A stretch of 64,000 nt of DNA, taken from the NCBI RefSeq assembly GCF_003574655.1, contig NZ_QNUM01000006.1, positions 62,001 to 126,000 on the forward strand, given 5' to 3'. The notes beneath the pieces are model-generated. The model was not told the origin of the DNA and did no database searches. It was given only the letters and a program-made list of their open reading frames with translations. This document shows positions 33,872-43,169 of this stretch, piece after piece (positions within the stretch are counted from its first letter, which is position 1; each line of letters starts with the position of its first letter). This DNA is from Cohaesibacter haloalkalitolerans. GTDB lineage: Bacteria > Pseudomonadota > Alphaproteobacteria > Rhizobiales > Cohaesibacteraceae. Both the position numbers and the translations under genes were made by a program.

Positions 33872-35212
33872 ATGAGTGTCAAACGAGAACACTGGGGCTC
33901 TCGCCTCGGTTTCATCATGGCCACGGCAGGATCGGCTGTTGGTCTGGGAAATATCTGGAAATTCCCCTATATGGCCGGTGACAACGGGGGAGCGGCCTTC
34001 ATCATTGTCTATCTGGCTCTGGTCTTTACCATTGGTCTGTCGGTGCTTCTGGCCGAGATCATGATCGGCCGCGCCAGCCAGTCCGATGCAGTCCATGCCT
34101 TCAAGAAGCTCGGACCGGGCTTCTTTTCCATCGTCGGCTACATGGGCATCGCTGCTGCCTTCATGATCCTGTCCTTCTACTGCGTCGTTGCTGGCTGGAC
34201 CATCGACTATATCTTCCGCTTTGCCAGTGGTGGCTTTGCTGGCATGGATGGTGCTGCGCTGGGACAGGCATTTGGCGGCTTCATCGCCGACCCCGTCCAG
34301 CCGATCATCTATCAGGCCATTTTCGTCGCCCTGACGGTTATCGTGGTGCTGGGCGGTGTTGCCAACGGCATCGAGCGGGCAGGCAAGATCCTGATGCCGA
34401 TCCTGTTCCTCATCCTTCTTGCTCTGGTGATCCGCGCAGTAACCCTGCCCGGTGCTGCAAAGGGCATCGAATTCTTCCTTGCGCCGGATTTCTCCAAGAT
34501 CACGGGAGAAACCATCATGGCGGCGCTTGGGCAGGCCTTCTTCTCGCTTTCCCTCGGCATGGGCGCGATCCTGACTTATGGGTCCTATCTGGGCAAGGAC
34601 GCCAAGCTGGGCTCGTCCGCCTGGCAGGTGGCCTTCCTTGACACCGCCGTTGCCATTCTGGCCGGTCTGGCCATTCTGCCAGCCGTCTTTGCCTTCGGCA
34701 TGGACCCCGGCGCAGGACCCGGGCTGACATTTGTCACGCTGCCTGCGGTCTTCATGTCAATGCCCGGCGGCATTTTCTTCGGCACCCTGTTCTTCCTGTT
34801 GCTGAGCATCGCTGCGCTGACGAGCTCCATCTCGCTGCTTGAACCGCTGGTCGCCTTCTTCTCGACCAAGGGCTTCAGCCGCAGCCAGATCACCATTACC
34901 TCGGGTTTCCTGTCGTTCCTGCTGGGCATTCCCTGCTCGCTGGCGATGGGCATCTGGAGTGGCTACACCATTTTCGGCAAGAATTTCTTCGACCTCATGG
35001 ACTTCCTGACGTCGAACCTCATCCTGCCGATCGGTGGTTTCCTGATCGCCATTTTCGTGGGCTGGGTCATCACGCCCCGCGCCTACAAGGAAGTGTGCGG
35101 CGACAATGAGCCGGGGCTTCTGGCAAAGACCTGGATCTTCATCCTGCGCTTTATCGCGCCGATTGCGATCCTGCTGATCCTGCTTTCGGGGCTCAACCTG
35201 ATCAGCTTCTGA
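33872..35212 (+). CDS. Sodium-dependent transporter of the NSS (SNF) family
   Basis: A 446-aa membrane protein with 11-12 TM helices and the LeuT-type fold. The family signature is WGSRLGFIMATAGSAVGLGNIWKFPYMAGDNGGAAF (about 7-42), containing the unwound TM1 sodium and substrate site (GSAVGLGN). SLSLGMGAILTYGSYLGKDA (TM6, about 228-247) carries the second unwound segment. Likely sodium-coupled amino-acid uptake. GGGAAG lies about 9 nt upstream of ATG 33872; the frame back to 33683 has no ribosome-binding site and codes for unrelated residues. Monocistronic, own terminator. Confidence 0.92.
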   Translation: MSVKREHWGSRLGFIMATAGSAVGLGNIWKFPYMAGDNGGAAFIIVYLALVFTIGLSVLLAEIMIGRASQSDAVHAFKKLGPGFFSIVGYMGIAAAFMILSFYCVVAGWTIDYIFRFASGGFAGMDGAALGQAFGGFIADPVQPIIYQAIFVALTVIVVLGGVANGIERAGKILMPILFLILLALVIRAVTLPGAAKGIEFFLAPDFSKITGETIMAALGQAFFSLSLGMGAILTYGSYLGKDAKLGSSAWQVAFLDTAVAILAGLAILPAVFAFGMDPGAGPGLTFVTLPAVFMSMPGGIFFGTLFFLLLSIAALTSSISLLEPLVAFFSTKGFSRSQITITSGFLSFLLGIPCSLAMGIWSGYTIFGKNFFDLMDFLTSNLILPIGGFLIAIFVGWVITPRAYKEVCGDNEPGLLAKTWIFILRFIAPIAILLILLSGLNLISF

Positions 35213-35243
35213 TCGTCAGTATTTACTGAATTGACCATGGAGA

Positions 35244-35269
35244 GGCGGGCTTTGAGGCCCGCCTTTTTT
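35244..35269 (+). terminator. Terminator of the NSS transporter gene
   Basis: Perfect 7-bp stem GGCGGGC / GCCCGCC with TTTGAG loop and six T. Confidence 0.9.
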
Positions 35270-35381
35270 CGCTCTTGGCCTGGTCCGGTTCTGCAATGGA
35301 GCCTAGATGGTGTCCAGATGGTCAGCGGCGGTCTGGGGAAGCCGATTGGTCGCGATGCTCCCGATCTTCCCGGTGGAGGAT

Positions 35382-36488
35382 CTATTGTGCCTTGTAGACC
35401 AGCGGGAACTGACGCGCACTTGCCTTTACGCCATCGCATTCCGGCTTCTCGCGAAATTCGGTGAGGAAGAATTCCAGCGCCTCTCCCTCGACCGATCGCA
35501 ACTGGTAAGCCTCGAAGGTGCCACAGGTTCCATCGCCGTCATAATATTCCGACGTCACCGTGCCACTCTCTGTGTCCATCTGCGGGTTGCGAATCTCGTG
35601 ATTGGGGTCGGCATCCTCAAAGCCGGGCAGTGGCGGCACGGTCAGCAACGTGGAATAGTCGGTATTCTCGTTCATGCTGACCACATAGACCGAGCTGCCT
35701 GTGCGGGCGTAGAGATTGCAGGGCACCTCCCACAGGGTGACGGCATCGCTGATGGCATAATGGTTGCCTTGTCCTGCGGTCTGGTCCATGGCGCATTCGG
35801 GGGCGTCGCTGGTAACCACGGATCGCACGCCGGCAGGGATGGCATCAAGTTTCTCAAACGGGACAGCCGGGCCGAGCGGAATGGGATCACCATAGGGCTG
35901 TTCGCCGGAAGGAGCCGGGGCCGCCTTGCTCGACTGGGAAGACGGCGCTGTGGCAGGGCAATAGATCCCACCCTTGACCGAAATGACAAAGGGATAGTGC
36001 TTGGACTGGGTGATCGTCAGCTTGGCCTTGTCGGCAATGATATTGTCTCTGTCGGTATGCTGATCGGTGACCTCGAGCAGAGCCGTATAGGTGCTATCGG
36101 AGTTGCGATAGAGCCGCAGGGGTTCAAGCGCCCGGTCGTTGACTGAGACAGTGTCTTCACGCTGCATTTCATAGACGGTCTGACCCACCTTCATCCAGGC
36201 AGGCAGCTCCTCGCCGTCGTTGAACGGCGCATAGAGCACATAGGCGTATTTGTCGATCTCGGGAGACTTGTTGGCTTGCCAGAAAGCGAGGTGGCAGCCC
36301 TCATATCCCTCGATGACATTCTGCCCGAAGAGCCGCAAGTCTATGGAGGGATCCCCGTCCTCGGCGAGGGCATCAGACCCGGAAAGGGCGAGCGTTCCCA
36401 CCACAAGAGCCCCCGCAGCATGACGAGTGGCCATGGTGATGGTGCGCAAGGAGGACAGGCTGGAAAAACGGGGACATTTGATGGTCAT
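35382..36488 (-). CDS. DUF1176-like secreted protein
   Basis: A 368-aa protein with a long N-region and a hydrophobic core (HAAGALVVGTLALSGSDALA) that forms a signal peptide ending near residue 42, so periplasmic or outer-surface. The mature part resembles DUF1176 proteins: paired Cys segments CHLAFW and CAMDQT, a LWEVPCNLYARTGSSVYVV segment, and TVTSEYYDGDGTCGTFEAYQLRSVEGEALEFFLTEFREKPECDG near the C-terminus, the most conserved part of the family. A Pro/Ser/Ala-rich linker is at about 185-200. Five Cys are seen in the mature chain, probably disulfides. ATG 36488 has GGAG 8 nt upstream; ATG 36434 has none. Function unknown. Confidence 0.75.
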   Translation of the reverse strand: MTIKCPRFSSLSSLRTITMATRHAAGALVVGTLALSGSDALAEDGDPSIDLRLFGQNVIEGYEGCHLAFWQANKSPEIDKYAYVLYAPFNDGEELPAWMKVGQTVYEMQREDTVSVNDRALEPLRLYRNSDSTYTALLEVTDQHTDRDNIIADKAKLTITQSKHYPFVISVKGGIYCPATAPSSQSSKAAPAPSGEQPYGDPIPLGPAVPFEKLDAIPAGVRSVVTSDAPECAMDQTAGQGNHYAISDAVTLWEVPCNLYARTGSSVYVVSMNENTDYSTLLTVPPLPGFEDADPNHEIRNPQMDTESGTVTSEYYDGDGTCGTFEAYQLRSVEGEALEFFLTEFREKPECDGVKASARQFPLVYKAQ

Positions 36489-36692
36489 TGGAACGGCTCC
36501 GGCAATGGACAAATCAAATCGATTTGGCCGTGATGCTATGGTAAATCACCGAAACGGTCCAGTTGGGAAATGGCAACAACCCCTGTCTTGTTTGCGGGGG
36601 GAGGTGGGAACGGACAAGGAAAAGGGCCAGCAGCAGGGTCGGCAAAAGGATCCCTGGCCCTGCAGTCAAAGCGTGTGCGGGAGGGGAGGTCG

Positions 36693-37340
36693 TCAGACCG
36701 CCGTTTTCCATTGCATGCCGATCCCGGCAGCCTCGCGTGCCCGGCGGCCGATCTCGGTCCAGTCTCGGGCATAGATCAGTTCGGGGGGCGCAATCCAGCT
36801 GCCGCCGATGGCAAAGACATTCGGCTGTTTGAGATACTCACTGGCATTGGCAGAGCTGACGTCTCCTGTCGGACAGAACGCCACATCCTTCACCGGTCCG
36901 GCAATGGATTTCAGCATCGAGACCCCACCAGAGACTTCCGCCGGGAACAGCTTCTGTTCCGAAAAGCCGACCTCCCTGAGAGCGAGGATTTCCGATAGTG
37001 AACCGGCGCCGGGCAGAAACGGCCAGTCGCTGAGTTCAAGTGCCCGCAACAGCCTTTCCGAAACACCGGGAGAATCGCCGAACCAGCCACCTGCGGATTG
37101 GGCGGAGTTCAGCTGCATTTCGGTGAGGATCGAGCCCACTCCGATAATAGCCCCATCAACCTTGTTGGCAATATTCTCAATCGCCTTGAACGCAGCATCG
37201 CTGCGCAGGGTGACTTCCAGAACCGGCAGTCCATTGTCGACAAGACACTGGCCAAGCGGCTGGGCATCATCGGGGTTCTCGATGACGAGAACCGGTATGA
37301 CCTTGGTTCCCGACAGCAACGGGGAGACTTTAGGATGCAT
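36693..37340 (-). CDS. eda: 2-dehydro-3-deoxy-6-phosphogluconate (KDPG) aldolase
   Basis: A 215-aa class I aldolase that splits KDPG into pyruvate and glyceraldehyde 3-phosphate, the last step of the glucuronate route. TIM-barrel landmarks are present: VIPVLVIE, the catalytic Glu42 in VLEVTLRS, the Schiff-base Lys130 in EQKLFPAE, the phosphate-binding FCPTGDVS, and GGSWIAPP. One deviation is the Asp in CPTGD, where homologues usually have Gly. AAAAGGGA lies 7 nt before the ATG. It is not part of the uxaC operon: a terminator and a 311-bp gap with its own inverted repeats intervene. Confidence 0.9.
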   Translation of the reverse strand: MHPKVSPLLSGTKVIPVLVIENPDDAQPLGQCLVDNGLPVLEVTLRSDAAFKAIENIANKVDGAIIGVGSILTEMQLNSAQSAGGWFGDSPGVSERLLRALELSDWPFLPGAGSLSEILALREVGFSEQKLFPAEVSGGVSMLKSIAGPVKDVAFCPTGDVSSANASEYLKQPNVFAIGGSWIAPPELIYARDWTEIGRRAREAAGIGMQWKTAV

Positions 37341-37428
37341 GGTATATCCCTTTTGTTTCTTTGTTGGCAGGATCTACAATCAAAGCATCATGAAAGATGA
37401 ACTTGATTTTTGGCTGATTTTGTTCAAA

Positions 37429-37482
37429 TGCCAGAAAGATGTCCCCTCTTTCTGGCAACAGTTCTCAATTTGATATATATCA
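37429..37482 (-). promoter_or_regulatory. Inverted repeats upstream of eda
   Basis: A perfect 11-bp inverted repeat TGCCAGAAAGA / TCTTTCTGGCA (37429-37439, 37447-37457) with a 7-nt spacer, and a 12-bp palindrome TGATATATATCA (37471-37482) beside it. They lie 89-142 bp upstream of the eda start. They may be operators or, for the first, a leader stem-loop. They do not resemble the TGGTCAACCA sites of the main operon pair. Confidence 0.55.
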
Positions 37483-37556
37483 TATTTGAAGAAAGCTTGC
37501 CAAAAATTTATCCCGCGTCGTTAATGCAATTAAAAGATGCCAAAAGAGATTGATGT

Positions 37557-37591
37557 ATAAAGAAAAACCGGCGGGAGTTATTCCGCCGGTT
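37557..37591 (-). terminator. Terminator of the uxaC operon
   Basis: On the minus strand: 9-bp stem AACCGGCGG / CCGCCGGTT with an 8-nt loop, then a T-rich run (TTTTTCTTT). Confidence 0.9.
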
Positions 37592-37651
37592 GATCGCGTG
37601 TCTTGCCCTCGATTGCCTGAGGTGGGCAGCATGGCCTCTATACCAAGAGGC

Positions 37652-39064
37652 TTACTTGCCGGGCAGGAACCAGTTTGCCGCGTTCTGATAGCAGACATCG
37701 CGGACCATCTTGTCCACCAGCTCCGGGTCATTGGGCACATAGCCGGTTTCAACCCAGCGGCCGACCATCTGGCAAACCAGACGGCGGAAATACTCATGCC
37801 GCGGGAAGGACAGGAAGGAGCGGCTGTCGGTCAACATGCCGATGAAATGCGAGAACAGCCCCATTTGCGAGAGATGGGTCATCTGGCGCTCCATACCATC
37901 GAGCTGATCGTTGAACCACCAACCCGAGCCTGCCTGCACCTTGCCGGCAATTTCGCCATCCTGGAAGTTGCCTGCCGTGGAGACGATCACTTCGTTGAAG
38001 GCCGAATTGAGGTGGTAGAGAATGGTCTTGGGCAGGTGGCCATCCCGATCCATTTCGCCCAGCAGGCCGTTGAGTTCGACGGCGATCGGGCGGTCATTGA
38101 TCGAATCGCCGCCAACATCGGCTCCGATGGACTGGAACAGGCGATGGTTGTTGTTGCGCACGGCACCGATATGCAGCTGCATGACCAGTTTGCGGTCGTA
38201 ATAGGCCTTGGACAGGTCGACGAACATGGTGGTCTGGAACTGGGCGATCTCTCGCTCGGAGAGCGCTTCGCCAGACAGGCGCTTGGCGATGATGGCGTCA
38301 AGGGTTGCCGCATCAACCGGCTTGGCATAGCGCAGGATTTCGATGCCATGGTCTGTTGCCTTGCAGCCGTTAGCCACAAAATGGTCAAGGCGTTCGACGA
38401 GAGCCTTGATCAGCGGTGTGTAGCTGTCGACGGAATATCCGACCACTTTGGCCAGATCATCGAGGAAACCGGCAAAGCCCGGCAGGTCGATTTTGTAGGC
38501 CGCATCCGGGCGGAAGCTCGGGGCAACGATCATGTCGTCAAGGCTGGCGTCTGCAGCCATCTGCTTGTGGAAGGCCAGATCATCGCATGGAGCGTCGGTG
38601 GTGCCCACAAACTCGACCTTGAACTGGCGCAGCAGACCCCGGGCGGAGTGGCTGTCCTCGGCCAACATGCCATTGGCCTTCTCCCAGATCGCATCGGCGG
38701 TTTTCGGCGAAAGGCATTCCGTGATGCCGAACGCCCGCTGCAGCTCCAGATGGGTCCAGTGATAGAGCGGATTGCCGAAGCATTTCGGCATCACCTCGGC
38801 AAAGGCATCGAACTTTTCCCTGAAGGAAGCGGCACCGGAGACCTTTTCTTCCGCAACGCCAGCCCAGCGCATGGCGCGCCACTTGTAGTGGTCGCCCGCC
38901 AGCCAGACCTCGCCGATGGTTTCCCATTTCCTGTCATTGGCGATCTGTTCGGGAATGAGATGGTTGTGATAGTCGACGATCGGCAGGTGTTCCGCGACGT
39001 CATGATAAAGGTGACGGGCGGCTGCGGTATCGAGCAGGAAATCCGGGCCCAGAAATGGTTGCAT
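37652..39064 (-). CDS. uxaC: Glucuronate isomerase UxaC
   Basis: A 470-aa cytoplasmic amidohydrolase-fold isomerase converting D-glucuronate to D-fructuronate (and galacturonate to tagaturonate). The N-terminal metal-site motif IVDYHNHL (about 28-35), WLAGDHYKWRAMR (about 54-66), FVGTTDAPCDDL (about 150-161) and the C-terminal region with LNSAFNEVIVSTAGNFQDGEI agree with the UxaC family. ATG 39064 has GGAGA 8 nt upstream. Last gene of the minus-strand operon, 98 bp after uxuB. Since only the fructuronate branch enzymes (UxuB, UxuA) are encoded here, glucuronate is the expected substrate. Confidence 0.95.
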   Translation of the reverse strand: MQPFLGPDFLLDTAAARHLYHDVAEHLPIVDYHNHLIPEQIANDRKWETIGEVWLAGDHYKWRAMRWAGVAEEKVSGAASFREKFDAFAEVMPKCFGNPLYHWTHLELQRAFGITECLSPKTADAIWEKANGMLAEDSHSARGLLRQFKVEFVGTTDAPCDDLAFHKQMAADASLDDMIVAPSFRPDAAYKIDLPGFAGFLDDLAKVVGYSVDSYTPLIKALVERLDHFVANGCKATDHGIEILRYAKPVDAATLDAIIAKRLSGEALSEREIAQFQTTMFVDLSKAYYDRKLVMQLHIGAVRNNNHRLFQSIGADVGGDSINDRPIAVELNGLLGEMDRDGHLPKTILYHLNSAFNEVIVSTAGNFQDGEIAGKVQAGSGWWFNDQLDGMERQMTHLSQMGLFSHFIGMLTDSRSFLSFPRHEYFRRLVCQMVGRWVETGYVPNDPELVDKMVRDVCYQNAANWFLPGK

Positions 39065-39097
39065 GGTGTTTTCTCCTGTCATGAGCGAGGGCTACAT

Positions 39098-39134
39098 GAA
39101 AAACAAGCCTTCAGATCAGCAGACCTGAAGGCTT
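39098..39134 (-). terminator. Stem-loop between uxuB and uxaC
   Basis: On the minus strand: perfect 10-bp stem AAGCCTTCAG / CTGAAGGCTT with a 10-nt loop followed by GTTTTTC. It could lower uxaC expression relative to uxuB. Confidence 0.75.
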
Positions 39135-39162
39135 ACGTGTCGGTTCGATCTGTCTTGAAAGA

Positions 39163-40632
39163 TCAAGCGATCGCAGCGGCAACAGTCGCCTTCGCACCGG
39201 TCTGGGCGAGGGTCGAATAGGTTGCCTTGATGCGCGTTACGAAAGCCGGGTTCTGGGCCAGCTTTGCCGGGAAGATGGCATCCATCTGCAGAACACCGTT
39301 GATGTAGGCTTCCCAGTTTGGCAACTGCAGCGCCTTCTGGGCAATCTGGTTGGCCAGCGGGTCGTTGATCGGGGTTGGCTGACCCTTCTCGTCGGTACCG
39401 GTCATGAAGCGCAGCCATCCGGCAACGCCGAGCGCCAGCAGCGACCAGTCGGAGCCATGATCGATGTGCCAACTGATGGAGGCCAGCATGCGCTGTGGCA
39501 GTTTCTGGCTGCCGTCAGAGGCGATCTGCGCGGTCTTGTGCTTGAGCTGGCTGTTGGAGAAGCGGGCGATCAGGGCGTCGGCATAGGCATCCAGATCCAC
39601 ATCACCGGGAACATGAAGCGTCGGCTGCTGTTCCTTGACCATCAGGGTGTGTGCGGCTTTCTTGTAGCTCTCGTCGCCCATGCAGGCGTCGATGGTTTCA
39701 TAGCCGCCCAGATAACCAAGGTAGGCGAGGAACGAATGGGCGCCGTTGAGGGTACGCAGTTTCATTTCCTCGAAAGGCTCGACGTCAGGCACGAACTGTG
39801 CGCCGACTTCTTCCCAGGCCGGGCGGCCCTTGACGAAATTGTCTTCGATCACCCATTGACGGAACGGTTCGCAGACGATGCCGTTCGGATCTTCCATGCC
39901 ACCAAGGGTTTCCTTGATCAATGCGCGGCTCTCGTCAGTGAGGGCCGGAACGATGCGGTCGACCATGGAGCAAGGGAAGGTTACGTTCGCCTTGATCCAC
40001 TTTGCCAGCTCGGCGTCGAGCTTCTCGACAAAGCTGGTCACGGCCAACTGGCACAGCTTGCCATTGGATGGCAGGTTGTCGAGGCTGAGAATGGTGAACC
40101 CGTCAAGACCGGCATCACGACGACGACGCAGGGCTTCCACCAGAGCGCCAATGGCCGATTTCGGTGCGTGCGGATGTTCGAGGTCGTGTTTGATCGCCGG
40201 GTTGCTTTCGTCCAGCTTGCCACCAGCCAGGCAGTAGCCCTTTTCCGTGATGGTCATGGAAACAATGGCCACGTCCTTTTCGAGGAACGGTGCAAAGAAG
40301 GCGTCCATGCCTCCGCGCTCGGGATGGGCGGTCTTGACGATGGAGCCGATGATGCGCAGGTTCGAGCCAGCGTCGCCGTGTTCCAGAACGCTGTAAAGAT
40401 GGTCATTCTCTTCCAGCTGTCCGAAACGGTCGGCCCCGAACAGGATGTCGCTGACGACGACACCCCAGTCACTGGCCGGATGCTTCAGCAGGAAGTCCTG
40501 ATGGTAGCTCATCCAGTGGGCGCGGGCGAAAGCGCCAAAGCCCAGATGGATGAGGCGTGGGCGCAGACCCTTGCGGTCATAGTCGGGCAGTTGCGGGTTG
40601 CCCGGAGCGTTGAGCAAATCGGAAATGGTCAT
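39163..40632 (-). CDS. uxuB: Fructuronate reductase (mannitol dehydrogenase family) UxuB
   Basis: A 489-aa NAD-dependent polyol dehydrogenase that reduces D-fructuronate to D-mannonate. The N-terminal Rossmann region includes RLIHLGFGAFARAHWMSYHQDFL, and the C-terminal catalytic domain has the family motif K-x-x-x-x-N-x-x-H in MKLRTLNGAHSFLAYLGYL (about 285-303). The sequence GPEQ-type NAD pocket details were not resolved, so altronate or mannitol activity cannot be excluded, but the company of uxaC and uxuA makes fructuronate most likely. ATG 40632 follows GGAG. It begins 13 bp after the GH31 gene ends. Confidence 0.88.
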   Translation of the reverse strand: MTISDLLNAPGNPQLPDYDRKGLRPRLIHLGFGAFARAHWMSYHQDFLLKHPASDWGVVVSDILFGADRFGQLEENDHLYSVLEHGDAGSNLRIIGSIVKTAHPERGGMDAFFAPFLEKDVAIVSMTITEKGYCLAGGKLDESNPAIKHDLEHPHAPKSAIGALVEALRRRRDAGLDGFTILSLDNLPSNGKLCQLAVTSFVEKLDAELAKWIKANVTFPCSMVDRIVPALTDESRALIKETLGGMEDPNGIVCEPFRQWVIEDNFVKGRPAWEEVGAQFVPDVEPFEEMKLRTLNGAHSFLAYLGYLGGYETIDACMGDESYKKAAHTLMVKEQQPTLHVPGDVDLDAYADALIARFSNSQLKHKTAQIASDGSQKLPQRMLASISWHIDHGSDWSLLALGVAGWLRFMTGTDEKGQPTPINDPLANQIAQKALQLPNWEAYINGVLQMDAIFPAKLAQNPAFVTRIKATYSTLAQTGAKATVAAAIA

Positions 40633-40645
40633 GAAAATCTCCAGA

Positions 40646-43030
40646 TCAGAATGGCAACAGAGTGCCGGTTTCATAGTGTTGACCACACACGGTCAACAGG
40701 CGGGCATCGCGGGTCGCAACACTGACCTTGCAGCCTTCAAGGGCCGGGTCGAACTGGCCGTCATGGTGCCAGTCGATATCAAGGGTGGTTGCGGTCTGCG
40801 TGACCGTGAATTTGGTCAGGCGATGGTTGCCCGAAAGAGCGTCCACATTGTCGACAGCGTCTTCATACACTTCAGCCTCGAACGAGCAGCTGCCCTGTCC
40901 GGGAAGCGGATAGACGACGATCTGGCGACGCTGGCCGGCAACGGCACCGGAACGCTTGACACCTGGTGACAGGGTCAGCACCGTGCCTGCCTTGACGAAC
41001 AGCGGAATGGAGCCCAGCGCCACCGGTACGGTGACTTCCTGACCGCCGTGGAAATATTCCCCGGACCAGAAGTCATAATAACCCACGCCATTGTCCGGCA
41101 GATAGATGGTGCGCGTCTTGGCTCCTTCTTCCACCACGTTGGCCACCAGCAGATCGCGGCCGAGGAAGAAGTCATCGGTCGGCTCGTAGCAGCGCTCGTC
41201 ATGTTCATGGTCGAGGAAGGTCGGGCGGATCATCGGCTCGTCCTTGACCACGGCATCATGGAGCAGGGTATAGAGATACGGCAGCAGCGTGTAACGCAGA
41301 TTGATGGCGTTGCGGATGTGGGCTGTCACTTCCGGATACATCCACGGCTCGTTGACCGTGTGGTCATCGTTCCAGCTGTGAATGGTGAAGCGCGGATGGA
41401 AGATGCCGTTCTGGACCCAGCGCACGAACAGCTCCGGATCCGGACGGTCGCCCGAGAAGCCGCCGACGTCGTGACCGACGTTGTAAAGGCCCGAAAGGCT
41501 CATGCCGAGGCCCATGCGGATGTTGTATTTGAGGCTGTTCCAATTGGTGCGGTTGTCACCAGACCAGGTTTGGGCATAGCGCTGAATGCCCGGACAACCG
41601 GAACGGGAGATCAGGTAGGGGCGTTTTTCCGGCGCGAAATCCACCTGAGCATCATTCGAGGCGCGGGTCATCAGCAACGGCTGAACCGGGCGGATGAGGT
41701 CGATCTCGATCGGGTCGCCGAAACCTTCGCAGCGAGCCTGGCGGTCCCAGATCTCATATTCGTTGTTGTCGTTCCAGGTGCTGTTGATGCCATAGTCCAG
41801 AAGGGCGGTCTTGACATTGTCGCGCCACCATTTCTGGGTGTCCGGGTTGGTGAAGTCCAGATGGCTGCCTTCATCGTCCCAGAAGACGGAGCGTTCGGCC
41901 AAGCCGGTTTCACTGTCCTTGACGAACAGCCCGAGATGATCAACCTCGCCATAGCGAGGATGGTCCTGCAAGAGGCAGGGTTTGATGTTGGCAATCAGCT
42001 CGAGACCAGCATCGGCGAACACCTTGGCCATGCCCTTTGCATCAGGCACCTTCTTGGTGTTCCAGTTGAACACATAGCGTTTCGGGCCGATGGAGGTATA
42101 GCCGGATGACAGCTGGAAGCTGTCGCACGGGATGTCATGCTGCTGGATGAGGCGGACAAAGCCGTGCAGCTGTTCCTGCGCGTTCGGTGCGTCGGTGTAG
42201 GACATGGTCGAGCCGGAATAGCCCAGCGACCAGCGTGGCAGAAAGGCGGTGCCGCCCGTCAGCTGCGTGTGCGCCTTGCTCAGGTCCAGAATGGTCGGGC
42301 CGAGCGTGAAGTAGTAATCGAGATCCCCGTCTTCGGCGCGGTAGGAGCGGAACGGCTGATGATAGTTGTCCAGCTCGTTGCCCAGATCGAACCAGCAAGG
42401 GGCGAGGTTGTCGTAGAACAGCGAATAGGACAGGCCGCTTTCAAGCCGCGTGATGGTGAACGGCACATGCTTGTAGAGCGGATCGGTGGAGCTGGCGTTG
42501 TAGCCCATGGCATCCAGATTGCGCATTTCGAAGCGGCGGCCGGAGCGTTCCAGCTCTCCCGACTTCTCGCCAAGGCCGTAGAATTTGTCCGTCTTGGCGC
42601 GGCGCAGGAAGTGGCTGTGGGCATGATCCTTGCGGCCCAGCATGTAGGCGCCGGTCGGGCGGTCTTCGGCGATCTGCTGCCAGTCGTCGCTGGTGCTGGC
42701 GCGGCCGAACCAGACAAGGCCAAGCGGCTTGCGCACGGTGACCTTCAGCAGATCGGTGGCAAGCGTAACGGTCTCATTCGACAGGTCAGTGGTGAAGGAG
42801 GGGCAGGAAAAGCCTTCCAGCGAGGCGCGATTGCGGCCTTCCAGCGGGGCATTTCCATTTGGAGCAACCGTCCAGCTGCGATCAAGGCGATAGCTGCCGT
42901 CCTTGAGAAGCTGAACGCGCGCCATGCGGTCTTCCAGAATATCGATCTGGAGACTGTGTCGCCCTTCCACTTCCAGAATGACACCTGTGGCCGTCTGGCT
43001 CTTGAGGGTCCATTTTTTCAGCTGATACAT
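40646..43030 (-). CDS. Glycoside hydrolase family 31 enzyme (alpha-glycosidase)
   Basis: A 794-aa enzyme with no signal peptide, so cytoplasmic. The N-terminal beta-sandwich (about 1-225) has KFYGLGEKSGELERSGRRFEMRN, typical of GH31. The barrel holds LELIANIKPCLLQDHPRY, the nucleophile motif STWNDNNEYEIWD (Asp of WNDNNE, about 418-423), ISRSGCPGIQRYAQTWSGDN with the acid/base Asp (SGDN, about 498), and SGLYNVGHDVGGFSG. The C-terminal beta domains complete it. Most GH31 members remove alpha-linked glucose or xylose from non-reducing ends. Here it lies inside the glucuronide operon, so the natural substrate is probably an acidic oligosaccharide carrying an alpha-linked sugar. The exact linkage is unknown. 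Confidence 0.9.
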   Translation of the reverse strand: MYQLKKWTLKSQTATGVILEVEGRHSLQIDILEDRMARVQLLKDGSYRLDRSWTVAPNGNAPLEGRNRASLEGFSCPSFTTDLSNETVTLATDLLKVTVRKPLGLVWFGRASTSDDWQQIAEDRPTGAYMLGRKDHAHSHFLRRAKTDKFYGLGEKSGELERSGRRFEMRNLDAMGYNASSTDPLYKHVPFTITRLESGLSYSLFYDNLAPCWFDLGNELDNYHQPFRSYRAEDGDLDYYFTLGPTILDLSKAHTQLTGGTAFLPRWSLGYSGSTMSYTDAPNAQEQLHGFVRLIQQHDIPCDSFQLSSGYTSIGPKRYVFNWNTKKVPDAKGMAKVFADAGLELIANIKPCLLQDHPRYGEVDHLGLFVKDSETGLAERSVFWDDEGSHLDFTNPDTQKWWRDNVKTALLDYGINSTWNDNNEYEIWDRQARCEGFGDPIEIDLIRPVQPLLMTRASNDAQVDFAPEKRPYLISRSGCPGIQRYAQTWSGDNRTNWNSLKYNIRMGLGMSLSGLYNVGHDVGGFSGDRPDPELFVRWVQNGIFHPRFTIHSWNDDHTVNEPWMYPEVTAHIRNAINLRYTLLPYLYTLLHDAVVKDEPMIRPTFLDHEHDERCYEPTDDFFLGRDLLVANVVEEGAKTRTIYLPDNGVGYYDFWSGEYFHGGQEVTVPVALGSIPLFVKAGTVLTLSPGVKRSGAVAGQRRQIVVYPLPGQGSCSFEAEVYEDAVDNVDALSGNHRLTKFTVTQTATTLDIDWHHDGQFDPALEGCKVSVATRDARLLTVCGQHYETGTLLPF

Positions 43031-43124
43031 GAGGGTCTCCCAAGCTTGAGCAAAATCCTGCCGGTCCGGCTGACAAGCTCATATGGTTGAATTGGTTTTT
43101 GGCTCTTGTCTCTCGGCATTCGGA

Positions 43125-43154
43125 GGGGCGGCGAGGGAAGCCCTTCGCCACCCC
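43125..43154 (-). terminator. Intercistronic stem-loop between dctM and GH31 genes
   Basis: GGGG-C-GGCGA-GGG / CCC-T-TCGCC-A-CCCC forms a strong, nearly continuous GC stem with a three-base loop. No T run follows; it may be a processing or stabilising element. Confidence 0.55.
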
Positions 43155-43169
43155 GGATCGTCGGAGGTC

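Larger units (their letters stand above)
37341..37651. other. eda promoter region and uxaC 3' region
   Basis: No gene. Holds two inverted repeats near the eda promoter and the uxaC terminator (listed separately). Confidence 0.7.

Noticed and set aside
37550-39220. A 556-codon open frame on the plus strand opposite uxaC
   Set aside because: Exactly antisense to a confident enzyme gene and without recognisable motifs or a ribosome-binding site.
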